Assembly (NCBI RefSeq): GCF_011045815.1
Contig: NZ_CP047347.1
Location: 1 to 6,678, forward strand
Reading direction: 5' to 3'
Length of the DNA stretch: 6,678 nt
DNA from: Proteus vulgaris
Lineage (GTDB): Bacteria > Pseudomonadota > Gammaproteobacteria > Enterobacterales > Enterobacteriaceae
Shown: positions 1 to 4,801 of the stretch, piece after piece
Position numbering within the stretch: the first letter of the stretch is position 1
Layout: each line of letters opens with the position of its first letter
Notes under the pieces: model-generated
What the model was told of the DNA's origin: nothing
What the model saw: the letters and a program-made list of their open reading frames with translations, nothing else
Databases searched by the model: none
Translations under genes and position numbers: made by a program

Positions 1-1081
1 GTCGTTTCTGCTCAGCGAGGCGCTGTCGTTCATTTTCCTGCTGACGCCGCTGCTCAGCCCAATACTCACGCTCCTGCTGCTTAACCAGTTCCTGATGGAT
101 ATTCTGAAACTCTGCCATCGAGTCATTAATCAAGGATTGAAGGTCAATCTCGTCTTGTATCTCACTCAAGGCATCACTGACCAGTGCGTTCAGCTTGTCA
201 GACTCTTTTTCAAAATCAAACGCTTTGTCTGAAGTCGCTTTCGAGTGAGGCTCTGACGTCTGCTCGTGTTTCAGTGTCAGATTATCACGCTCGCTGAGGG
301 CTTCCCGTAGCGTGGTGGTCACATCAATCACGCTGTTACATTCATCACGACAATGCTGAGCCTGTCGCTCCGCTTCTCTGCGCTCCATCAGGGCGTGTAA
401 CTGCGCGGGTTCAAACTGCCTGACCTGTCCTGCGCCAAAATGTCGCTCCGGCTCACGCTCAATCCCCTGTGCTTTCAGGGAACGCGCATCAACGCGGTCG
501 ATATGCTGATACCGTTCAAGATGCTTATTCTGTAAGTCAGCCCAGCGTTCCCGCTGTGCGATAAGGTATGCCTTGCGTTCGGTCGGGGTTTCGCCGAACC
601 GCACCTTTTTTGCACCGCCCCGTTCAGGGTTTTTCGTGTTAGCCCGTTTAAAATATTGCTGCGGGTCACGCTCGATACCGTCATTAAGCCGTTCAGAAAA
701 CATAATATGCGCGTGCGGTTGTTCGCCGCCTTCAATCGCCGCTCTGGGGTTATGAATGGCAAATTGATAAGCGTGCCGGTCGCCAATTTCCTGTTGAACA
801 AAATCGCGAACCAGTTCAAGGCGTTGTGCGGGTGTCAATTCACGTGGCAGGGCAATTTCAATTTCGCGGTAGGTACAGCCGTTGGCACGTTCAAACGTGT
901 CAGCGGCTTTCCAAAACTCGGACGGTTTATGCGCTGCCCATGCGGGCATATTGCCGGACTCTTGGTGCTCAAGGTCGTTGTCTTTTTCACGGGCATATTT
1001 TCCCTCACGCGCAATATAATCGGCATGGGAAGCGGCTTTGCCTTTCCCGCCGGTTTTAACGCTGAGATGATAAGATGCCAT
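1..1081 (-). CDS. mobA: MobA/MobL (MOBQ) relaxase, N-terminal 360 codons; continues across the window ends
   Basis: DNA relaxase that would nick oriT and stay covalently bound to the 5' end of the transferred strand. The protein begins MASYHLSVKTGGKGKA and has the MOBQ motifs: Tyr22 in the HADYIAREGKY segment is the probable catalytic tyrosine, matching Tyr25 of RSF1010/R1162 MobA. An acidic segment REIEIALP lies at 72-79, and the metal-binding histidines are His110, His123 and His125 (PHAHIMFSER). After about residue 190 the chain is charged and Gln/Glu/Arg-rich, probably helical, with no RSF1010-like primase domain. The ATG at 1081 is chosen because the family start motif follows it and an in-frame stop lies 20 codons upstream with no other start between; its Shine-Dalgarno is weak. 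No stop occurs before base 1. Joining base 1 to base 6678 gives a 371-residue protein. oriT lies immediately upstream, and mobB/mobX follows in the same operon. Confidence 0.95.
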   Translation of the reverse strand, partial: MASYHLSVKTGGKGKAASHADYIAREGKYAREKDNDLEHQESGNMPAWAAHKPSEFWKAADTFERANGCTYREIEIALPRELTPAQRLELVRDFVQQEIGDRHAYQFAIHNPRAAIEGGEQPHAHIMFSERLNDGIERDPQQYFKRANTKNPERGGAKKVRFGETPTERKAYLIAQRERWADLQNKHLERYQHIDRVDARSLKAQGIEREPERHFGAGQVRQFEPAQLHALMERREAERQAQHCRDECNSVIDVTTTLREALSERDNLTLKHEQTSEPHSKATSDKAFDFEKESDKLNALVSDALSEIQDEIDLQSLINDSMAEFQNIHQELVKQQEREYWAEQRRQQENERQRLAEQKR

Positions 1082-1109
1082 GCTGTTTTCGCCCGCTGCA
1101 AGCGCGCAC

Positions 1110-1148
1110 CGTTTCTGAACGAAGTGAAGAAACGTCTAAGTGCGCCCT
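1110..1148 (+). other. oriT: oriT of the RSF1010/pSC101 (MOBQ) type
   Basis: A 7-bp inverted repeat (CGTTTCT at 1110-1116, AGAAACG at 1128-1134, 11-base loop) is followed by TAAGTGCGCCCT at 1137-1148. Hairpin plus TAAGTGCG/CCCT is the arrangement of the RSF1010/R1162 origin of transfer, where the relaxase nicks after the G. By analogy the nick is on the plus strand between 1144 and 1145. Transfer would then lead with mobC, par and rep and bring in mobA last. The site lies 29 bases upstream of the mobA start, inside its leader. Confidence 0.9.
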
Positions 1149-1170
1149 ATCAATAAAAAGGATGATAGGG
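1145..1170. repeat. Second inverted repeat directly after the predicted nick
   Basis: CCCTATC (1145-1151) and GATAGGG (1164-1170) form a perfect 7-bp inverted repeat with a 12-base loop. It begins at the first base after the predicted nick and ends next to the -10 box of the minus-strand mobA promoter. RSF1010 oriT has a comparable short repeat after its nick. It may be a MobC/MobA binding site, or a hairpin at the 5' end of the transferred strand; the role is inferred. Confidence 0.6.
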
Positions 1171-1200
1171 ATTGTAGTGGAATTTGACCTGAGTTGCCAA
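1171..1200 (-). promoter_or_regulatory. Predicted sigma-70 promoter of mobA-mobB
   Basis: On the minus strand there is TTGGCA (1200-1195), an 18-base spacer and TACAAT (1176-1171), each one mismatch from consensus. Transcription would start near 1164 and run through oriT into mobA, giving a leader of about 80 bases. It overlaps the divergent mobC promoter, so a protein bound at oriT could control both. Confidence 0.6.
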
Positions 1201-1213
1201 TCATGAGCATAAT
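1184..1213 (+). promoter_or_regulatory. Predicted sigma-70 promoter of the mobC-like gene
   Basis: TTGACC (1184-1189), an 18-base spacer and CATAAT (1208-1213) read toward the mobC-like gene, whose ATG follows 33 bases later. The -35 box lies inside the spacer of the opposite mobA promoter. Such face-to-face overlap beside oriT is typical of MOBQ plasmids whose Mob proteins autoregulate. Confidence 0.6.
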
Positions 1214-1246
1214 TATTTCATTCTAAAAACAGCATGAGTGGTAAAG

Positions 1247-1702
1247 ATGAAAAACGAAAAACAGGCTAAATGGGTGGCAGACAGAGTGCAATATATCCGT
1301 GGTTTAAAATCACCGAATGAGGCACAACGCTTATTGGTGATTTTGCACGATAAAGCGGATAAAACCGCCCAAGAAATAAAAACGCTCTCATTGTTAATTC
1401 AGGCGGAGCGGGCAGCAGAAAAAGCACAGGAAGCCCGCACAAAGGTGATGAATCTTATTCAAGCAGAGAAGCGTGCAGAAGCCAAAGCTGCCCGTAAAGC
1501 GCGTGACCATGCCCTTTATCAATCAGCGGGATTACTCATTATGGCAGGGTTAGTGGACAGTCAAACGGGTAAACCGGTAGATGACCCCGCAAAACTACTG
1601 GGTGCATTAGTCAGCTTGCATGAATTATCCCGTGACAATCCCAAATGGGAAGAATGGAAATTGAAGGGGCAAGCATTACTCAATCAGAAAAAGGAAGATT
1701 AG
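1247..1702 (+). CDS. mobC: MobC/TraD-like mobilization accessory protein
   Basis: Accessory protein expected to help the relaxase open or recognise oriT. It has 151 residues and is mostly charged helix with likely coiled coil (about residues 28-90). The conserved segment KAARKARDHALYQSAGLLIMAGLVD at about 80-104 is what places it with the MobC/TraD family: an Arg/Lys-rich stretch followed by a Gly-Leu-Leu...Ala-Gly-Leu helix. The tail, including TGKPVDDPAKLLGALVSL, closely recalls the equivalent pSC101 gene as remembered. The ATG at 1247 is preferred because GAGTGG lies five bases upstream; an in-frame GTG at 1238 would add three residues but has no ribosome site. It sits across oriT from mobA and is transcribed divergently. 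Family placement is fairly secure; the precise biochemical role is inferred. Confidence 0.8.
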   Translation: MKNEKQAKWVADRVQYIRGLKSPNEAQRLLVILHDKADKTAQEIKTLSLLIQAERAAEKAQEARTKVMNLIQAEKRAEAKAARKARDHALYQSAGLLIMAGLVDSQTGKPVDDPAKLLGALVSLHELSRDNPKWEEWKLKGQALLNQKKED

Positions 1703-2030
1703 AACAGGGTGTTAATACCCTCTAAAACGCCACAGGAAGTCCGTGACGAGGTTTTATTGGCTCGATAATGGAATTTATCACCCAATGCTGAAAACGCGAC
1801 ACAGAAGCTCATACAGCCCCATCCTGATTGAGCCGTGAGCGAAGCGAACACAATGACACGGAAAAAACAGCGGCACAGTGGCTGGATGGTCGGAGACAAA
1901 AGAAAGGGACAGCGAGTTGCCCGAGCAAAGCGAGGGAGCTACTAGAGGTGTTTTAGGTTTGTCTTGAAAAGGAGCAAACGTTGTTTGCGACATCCTTTTA
2001 ACTACGGCAAATCGACGGCAGTTTTCTGAT
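1703..2030. other. par: Non-coding region resembling the pSC101 par (partition) locus
   Basis: About 330 bases without a credible gene lie between mobC and the DnaA box, where pSC101 carries par. Several stretches match remembered pSC101 par sequence: GAGCCGTGAGCG (1829-1840), GATGGTCGGAGACAAAA (1884-1900), TTGCCCGAGC (1916-1925), and GGAGCAAACG (1971-1980) followed by TTTGCGACATCC. The last forms a hairpin (GCAAAC 1974-1979, GTTTGC 1983-1988). In pSC101, par binds DNA gyrase and raises local supercoiling, improving initiation and inheritance without encoding a protein. The GC-rich hairpin remembered just after the mobC-like gene in pSC101 looks degenerate here (about 1735-1760). Confidence 0.65.
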
Positions 2031-2039
2031 TTATCCACA
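2031..2039 (+). promoter_or_regulatory. DnaA box
   Basis: TTATCCACA is a perfect consensus DnaA-binding site, at the junction between the par-like region and the A+T-rich origin. One DnaA box followed by an A+T-rich segment, an IHF site and iterons is the order of the pSC101 origin. Confidence 0.9.
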
Positions 2040-2046
2040 GGGCTGG

Positions 2047-2120
2047 GATCTATTCTTTTTTATCTTTTATTCTTTCTTTATTCTAGCGTTTTTATTTCAT
2101 TGATTTTAAACATAAAAAAA
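2047..2120. other. A+T-rich origin unwinding region with a possible IHF site
   Basis: A run of pyrimidine-rich A+T sequence repeats the motif TATTCTTT with variants (about 2051-2085). It separates the DnaA box from the first iteron and is the likely DNA-unwinding element. On the minus strand, AATCAATGAAATA (2105-2093) fits the IHF pattern WATCAA-N4-TTR except at one position. pSC101 needs IHF bending at this place, so the site is plausible but unproven. Confidence 0.6.
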
Positions 2121-2124
2121 ACAC

Positions 2125-2197
2125 AAAGGTGATACGAAAATCATAAAAGGTGATACGAAAATCATAAAATAAACCTCAAAGGTGATACGAAAATCAT
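2125..2197 (+). repeat. oriV: Three direct iterons of the replication origin
   Basis: AAAGGTGATACGAAAATCAT occurs three times without mismatch: 2125-2144, 2146-2165 and 2178-2197. Start-to-start distances of 21 and 32 bp are close to two and three helical turns, so the copies face the same side of the helix. These are the expected binding sites of the downstream Rep protein. A weaker related stretch with GTGATTGAT follows at 2222-2230. The number and place of repeats match pSC101, but the repeat sequence differs from the remembered pSC101 iteron, sharing mainly AAAGGT. Confidence 0.93.
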
Positions 2198-2225
2198 AAT
2201 ATTCACAAAAAACACAAAAAAGTGA

Positions 2226-2255
2226 TTGATTATAAATTAATATCACCTTTATGAT
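2226..2255 (+). promoter_or_regulatory. Predicted rep promoter
   Basis: TTGATT (2226-2231), an 18-base spacer and TATGAT (2250-2255; five of six consensus). Transcription would begin near 2262, leaving about 30 bases of leader before the Rep ATG at 2293. The -10 box lies in the 9-base centre of a 13-bp inverted repeat, so bound Rep would block it. Confidence 0.7.
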
Positions 2256-2269
2256 TGGTGATATTAATT
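2235..2269. promoter_or_regulatory. Inverted-repeat operator for Rep autorepression
   Basis: AATTAATATCACC (2235-2247) and GGTGATATTAATT (2257-2269) are perfect 13-bp arms around a 9-base spacer. Each arm contains GGTGATA, the core of the iterons, and the minus strand of the left half also carries ATCATAAAGG as at the iteron 1-2 junction. In the pSC101/RepE/pi family, Rep monomers bind iterons while dimers bind such inverted half-sites and shut off rep. The same design is inferred here. Confidence 0.8.
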
Positions 2270-2292
2270 CTTTCAATATAACCGAGGTGTTG

Positions 2293-3249
2293 ATGTCTGA
2301 GCTTGTTGTGTTCAAAGCAAATGAATTGGCAGTTAGTCGCTATGACCTAACAGAGCATGAAACTAAATTGATATTATGTTGCGTTGCTCTATTAAATCCA
2401 ACGTTAGATACCCCGTCGAGAGCAGATAGAACAGTGTCTTTCACTTATCAGCAATATGCAAAGATGATGGGCTTATCACCAGATAATGCATATCACCGCT
2501 TAAATAAAGCGACTAGTGAGTTAATGACAAGAACCGTAGAAATAATCTATCCAACTGGAAGGATATCTAAGCGCATATTCCAGTGGGTAAATTACGCTGA
2601 GTTTGACAGAGAAACACAATCCTTATCTTTGGTTTTTAGTGAAGATATATTGCCTTATTTGTTTCAGTTGAAAAAATTCATAAAATACAATCTGGAACAC
2701 GTCAAAGCCTTTGAAAATAAATATTCCATGCGTGTTTACGAATGGATACTCAAAGAATTAACTCAACGTAAAACTCACAAAGCAAATGTTGAAATTAGCA
2801 TTAATGATTTTAAATTCATGATGATGATCGAGAAAAAATATAAGGAATTTAAGATCTTTAACCGAGACGTGCTAAAGCCTGTAAGTAAAGATTTGAATAC
2901 CTACAGCAACATGAAGTTAGCAATAGAAAAGCGCGGTCGTCCTGCTGACACCCTGATATTTCAAGTTGAACTGGATAAGCAAATTGACCTTGTGACTGAG
3001 CTGGAAAAAGATCCAGCATCAAAAAAAGAAGATAAGGCAATCCGTTTAACGCCTGATAATCGTCTTCATGAGGGGCTAAAAACAACATTGCATGATGCTT
3101 TAACGGCAAAAATTCAACTGACTAGTTTTGAAGCAAAATTCCTGAGCGATATGCAAAGCAAGTACGATCTTAACGGCTCATTTACATGGCTGACTCAAAA
3201 ACAACGAACTACGCTAGAGAAAATTCTGGCGAAATACGGGCGGATATGA
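2293..3249 (+). CDS. repA: Replication initiator, Rep_3 family, pSC101 RepA type
   Basis: Initiator of plasmid replication: it binds the iterons, works with DnaA and IHF to open the origin, and represses its own gene. It has 318 residues, close to the remembered 316 of pSC101 RepA. Long stretches agree: the N-terminus MSELVVFKANELA, the segments LPYLFQLKKFIKYNLEHVK and THKANVEIS, and the C-terminus LTQKQRTTLEKILAKYGRI. Two winged-helix domains are expected at about 10-130 and 140-235. The less conserved segments lie around NAYHRLNKATSEL through TGRISKRIFQW and in the linker near 245-260. The ATG at 2293 is chosen because GAGGTG precedes it by three bases and the pSC101 protein starts there. 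The in-frame ATG at 2251 lies in the operator, upstream of the predicted transcription start. The next gene is coupled seven bases after the stop. Confidence 0.95.
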   Translation: MSELVVFKANELAVSRYDLTEHETKLILCCVALLNPTLDTPSRADRTVSFTYQQYAKMMGLSPDNAYHRLNKATSELMTRTVEIIYPTGRISKRIFQWVNYAEFDRETQSLSLVFSEDILPYLFQLKKFIKYNLEHVKAFENKYSMRVYEWILKELTQRKTHKANVEISINDFKFMMMIEKKYKEFKIFNRDVLKPVSKDLNTYSNMKLAIEKRGRPADTLIFQVELDKQIDLVTELEKDPASKKEDKAIRLTPDNRLHEGLKTTLHDALTAKIQLTSFEAKFLSDMQSKYDLNGSFTWLTQKQRTTLEKILAKYGRI

Positions 3250-3256
3250 GGTATCT

Positions 3257-3682
3257 ATGGCACTGGTATCAGTTACAGAGGCAGCCAGACTAACTGGAAA
3301 AAACAGAGCAACAATACATCGCTATATAAAGCAAGGAAAACTGTCGCAAATTTCTGATGCAACAAATACAAAAAAAGTAGATACATCAGAGCTTATTCGT
3401 GTATTTGGTTCACTAAATGCGACACATGCAACACTGTCGCAAAGCGATGCAATGCAGCACGATGCAACACCTAAAACAGATCAATCCGTTGCACTGTTAC
3501 AACAAAAAATTGCACTTTTAGAACAACTGCTTGAAAGCAAAAATAACGAATTACAACGTCAGGACGAGCATATAGACAGCCTGAAACAAGCAATGCTGTT
3601 AATCGAATCCAAGCTGCCGACAACACCTGAACCCGTTACACCAGTACCAGCCAAAAAATCGTGGCAATTCTGGAAAAAATAG
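3257..3682 (+). CDS. HTH and coiled-coil DNA-binding protein downstream of rep
   Basis: A 141-residue protein with a MerR/HTH_17-like helix-turn-helix at about residues 4-30 (VTEAARLTGKNRATIHRYIKQG) and a wing-like ISDATNTKKVD segment. A polar Thr/Ser/His/Ala linker (about 52-75) leads to a coiled coil (about 77-118, LLQQKIALLEQLLESK). The tail is Pro-rich and ends SWQFWKK. Proteins of this design commonly follow rep on small plasmids and are annotated as plasmid replication DNA-binding proteins; their role (copy control, stability or partition) is mostly unproven. The ribosome site TGAGGT overlaps the rep stop codon and the ATG is seven bases after it, so translation is probably coupled to rep. 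It may bind plasmid DNA as an oligomer. No close homologue is recognised from pSC101 itself. Confidence 0.8.
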   Translation: MALVSVTEAARLTGKNRATIHRYIKQGKLSQISDATNTKKVDTSELIRVFGSLNATHATLSQSDAMQHDATPKTDQSVALLQQKIALLEQLLESKNNELQRQDEHIDSLKQAMLLIESKLPTTPEPVTPVPAKKSWQFWKK

Positions 3683-3727
3683 CCGGTTGGTGCCATTTTC
3701 ACCCTGAAACCCAAACTGTCATTTTGA

Positions 3728-3743
3728 TAACAAATAACTAACA
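3728..3743 (-). promoter_or_regulatory. ArcA-like binding site in the Xer accessory region
   Basis: On the minus strand TGTTAGTTATTTGTTA has two TGTTA direct repeats 11 bp apart, the spacing of phosphorylated-ArcA sites, and matches 13 of 16 bases of the pattern TGTTAATTAAATGTTA. It lies 81 bp from the XerC arm of the 3824 core. At pSC101 psi, ArcA and PepA bind accessory DNA on the XerC side, so position and motif agree. Function is inferred. Confidence 0.55.
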
Positions 3744-3823
3744 CAAAAATGGGGCTTTTTACGGGGAGAAGATAGGGAGTTTTGAGCATTTGAGGGGAAT
3801 TTTTGATTGAGTGCCTGAGTCGC

Positions 3824-3851
3824 ATTACGCTTAAGCACGATTATGTTAAAC
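3824..3851 (+). other. psi: psi/dif-like XerC/XerD recombination core
   Basis: The 28-bp core has an 11-bp XerC arm ATTACGCTTAA, a 6-bp centre GCACGA and an 11-bp XerD arm TTATGTTAAAC. The XerD arm differs from E. coli dif at the last base only and equals that of pSC101 psi as remembered. The XerC arm fits 9 of 11 bases of ATTTCGCATAA. Host XerCD would resolve plasmid dimers here. The about 140 bases between the HTH gene and the core hold no gene and probably form accessory DNA for PepA and ArcA. Confidence 0.8.
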
Positions 3852-3853
3852 AA

Positions 3854-3868
3854 AGCTGATTTTCAGCT
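3854..3868. repeat. Short hairpin beside the Xer core
   Basis: AGCTGA (3854-3859) and TCAGCT (3863-3868) form a perfect 6-bp stem with a TTT loop, three bases after the XerD arm. There is no T-run after it on the plus strand, so it is not a good terminator for upstream genes. Its role is unknown. Confidence 0.4.
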
Positions 3869-3925
3869 AAATTTAGGTAATAAGAATGGGTAGATGTAAA
3901 CGCAACATGGAAGCATTGGACTCGT

Positions 3926-3950
3926 TGTAGATATTCATTATCTACAGGAG
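3926..3950 (+). promoter_or_regulatory. Leader hairpin abutting the ribosome site of the 76-residue gene
   Basis: TGTAGATA (3926-3933) and TATCTACA (3939-3946) form a perfect 8-bp stem with loop TTCAT. The last paired A is also the first base of the Shine-Dalgarno AGGAG (3946-3950), four bases before the ATG at 3955. The structure may modulate translation, stabilise the message or be a protein-binding operator; the sequence does not decide among these. Confidence 0.55.
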
Positions 3951-3954
3951 AACC

Positions 3955-4185
3955 ATGAGTAATTTTAATAAAACCTATGACCGTACTTCGACAGGAAAAA
4001 AGCGCAATTATCGAAAAACTCAATACCGTTTTTACTGGCGTAATCCATCATGGTGGAACAGGATTTATACAACCAAAAAAAGACGGGAAGATGACAGGAA
4101 AAATCTGTTAAAGATCATCAAAGGTTGCGATCCTGAGTACATCATATGGATACCTGACAAAAAACCAGACAGTTATTTCTGGTAA
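3955..4185 (+). CDS. Small basic aromatic-rich protein of unknown function
   Basis: A 76-residue, strongly basic protein rich in Tyr, Trp and Arg. The N-terminal half is Lys/Arg-rich (TGKKRNYRKTQYRFYW). A WRNPSWWNRIYTTKKRR segment follows at about 28-44, and the chain ends in KKPDSYFW. No signal peptide, membrane segment or known catalytic motif is visible. The pattern of a Trp-Trp-Arg segment, a basic patch, a Gly-Cys-Asp-Pro turn and a C-terminal Lys-Pro-x-x-Tyr-x-Trp recalls small phage- and plasmid-encoded proteins of unknown function; this is a weak recollection. Translation signals are strong (AGGAG, four-base spacing) and a clear terminator follows the stop by three bases, so this is a real single-gene unit. 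It lies between two direct Xer-like sites. RNA or DNA binding is possible from its charge, but that is speculation. Confidence 0.75.
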   Translation: MSNFNKTYDRTSTGKKRNYRKTQYRFYWRNPSWWNRIYTTKKRREDDRKNLLKIIKGCDPEYIIWIPDKKPDSYFW

Positions 4186-4188
4186 ATA

Positions 4189-4217
4189 AAAATGCCGGTA
4201 ATTCTCGCCGGCATTTT
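4189..4217 (+). terminator. Rho-independent terminator
   Basis: AAAATGCCGG (4189-4198) and CCGGCATTTT (4208-4217) form a perfect 10-bp stem with a 9-base loop. The GC-rich top plus T-run on the plus strand (and the mirror A-run) allow it to end transcription from the 76-residue gene. It might also act in the opposite direction, on transcripts from the zinc-ribbon gene. Confidence 0.9.
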
Positions 4218-4230
4218 ATATGCAGAACTT

Positions 4231-4253
4231 CATTTAAGCACCTTATGTTAAAT
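4231..4253 (+). other. Degenerate second Xer-like site
   Basis: TTAAGCAC, one base, then TTATGTTAAAT at 4243-4253 repeats the centre and XerD arm of the 3824 core in the same orientation. The XerD arm equals E. coli dif. The centre is one base shorter (CACC instead of CACGA after TTAAG), and the XerC side CATTTAA is poor. It is probably a relic or half-site. With the first core it brackets about 400 bp containing the 76-residue gene. Confidence 0.55.
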
Positions 4254-4290
4254 CAAATGACACATGTTTTTTAAAATTTAATTGGTTACT

Positions 4291-4521
4291 TCAGTCTTCA
4301 AATTGTGTGCCACAATGCTTGCAGATGCTTGCTTCAGATTTTACTTTTTCTTTGCACTTAGGACAAATAGCATAATTACCCTCTCCAACGATTAAAAGAA
4401 TAATCAATGAAATCAAAGGGCTTATTACTAGAGATAATAAACACCATCCCAGAAAAGATCTATCTTTACTAGCTGCCACGCACCCTATAATTATTGATAA
4501 TAAAATCCAAAATATTAACAT
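4291..4521 (-). CDS. Small two-TM membrane protein with C-terminal zinc ribbon
   Basis: A 76-residue protein with two hydrophobic helices (about residues 1-18 and 24-46) joined by a short ASKDRSFLGW loop. A cytosolic zinc ribbon follows: Cys53-Pro-Lys-Cys56 and Cys67-Lys-His-Cys70, ending GTQFED. Such TM plus zinc-ribbon proteins are common in prophages, plasmids and chromosomal islands, and their functions are generally unknown. The ATG at 4521 is used; the TTG just before it is not needed. A weak ribosome site, GTGAGA, lies six bases upstream. No convincing promoter is seen, although a TACAAT on the minus strand at 4566-4561 could be a -10. It converges on the 76-residue gene across the terminator at 4189-4217 and has no obvious operon partner. 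Zinc binding and membrane location are inferred from the motifs. Confidence 0.72.
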   Translation of the reverse strand: MLIFWILLSIIIGCVAASKDRSFLGWCLLSLVISPLISLIILLIVGEGNYAICPKCKEKVKSEASICKHCGTQFED

Positions 4522-4594
4522 CAATTCTCACTTTAAATTTAATCAAACTGTTATTTCCAAATTGTACTCTAGTTAATAATGTTAATTATATTAA

Positions 4595-4714
4595 GAGCCT
4601 ATCTCAATAGGAAGTTAGAAAATAAATAACTTTAGCGAACTGAAGCTTGCTGAACAGCATCCACCGACTTTTAACGTTAATACCCGCTGTTTAAAATCCT
4701 ATAGAGATAAACTC
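4595..4714. mobile_element. MITE-like element with terminal inverted repeats and TTAA flanks
   Basis: The left end GAGCCTATCTCAATAGGA (4595-4612) and the right end read on the minus strand, GAGTTTATCTCTATAGGA (4714-4697), match at 15 of 18 bases. Both ends are flanked by TTAA (4591-4594 and 4715-4718), as expected for a 4-bp target duplication or a TTAA target. The 120-bp element has no coding capacity. The ends look like those of an insertion sequence, but the family is not identified and no transposase is in the window. It also fits a long imperfect hairpin of another origin. Confidence 0.5.
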
Positions 4715-4753
4715 TTAATCTATTTCTTTTTAAACTCTTACACACAGTAATCA

Positions 4754-4795
4754 CTTATCAGCAGCCATTTGTTATGCAATGCATATGCTGATAAG
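4754..4795. repeat. 10-bp inverted repeat with a nested palindrome
   Basis: CTTATCAGCA (4754-4763) and TGCTGATAAG (4786-4795) are perfect arms around 22 bases. The spacer itself ends in TATGCA-A-TGCATA (4773-4785). It lies six bases after the stop of the secreted-protein gene, so it may protect or end that transcript, but there is no following T-run on the minus strand. A protein-binding site or recombination relic is equally possible. Confidence 0.45.
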
Positions 4796-4801
4796 GAAGC
4801 T

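Noticed and set aside
475..1156. Several open frames on both strands within the relaxase (for example 656-1156 plus, 835-1101 minus, 475-819 minus)
   Set aside because: They are shadows of the mobA frame, which carries the relaxase motifs and family N-terminus and does not close within the window.
2251..2292. Upstream ATG at 2251 as the Rep start
   Set aside because: It lies between the operator arms, inside the -10 box and upstream of the predicted transcription start; ATG 2293 has GAGGTG and the family N-terminus.
1699..2315. Minus-strand frames through the par-like region, origin and iterons
   Set aside because: They run over the DnaA box, iterons and rep operator, have no ribosome site or recognisable domain, and their composition follows the repeats.
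3683..3720. Possible terminator after the HTH gene (GGTG...CACC)
   Set aside because: The stem has only four base pairs and no T-run follows, so it is not a convincing terminator.
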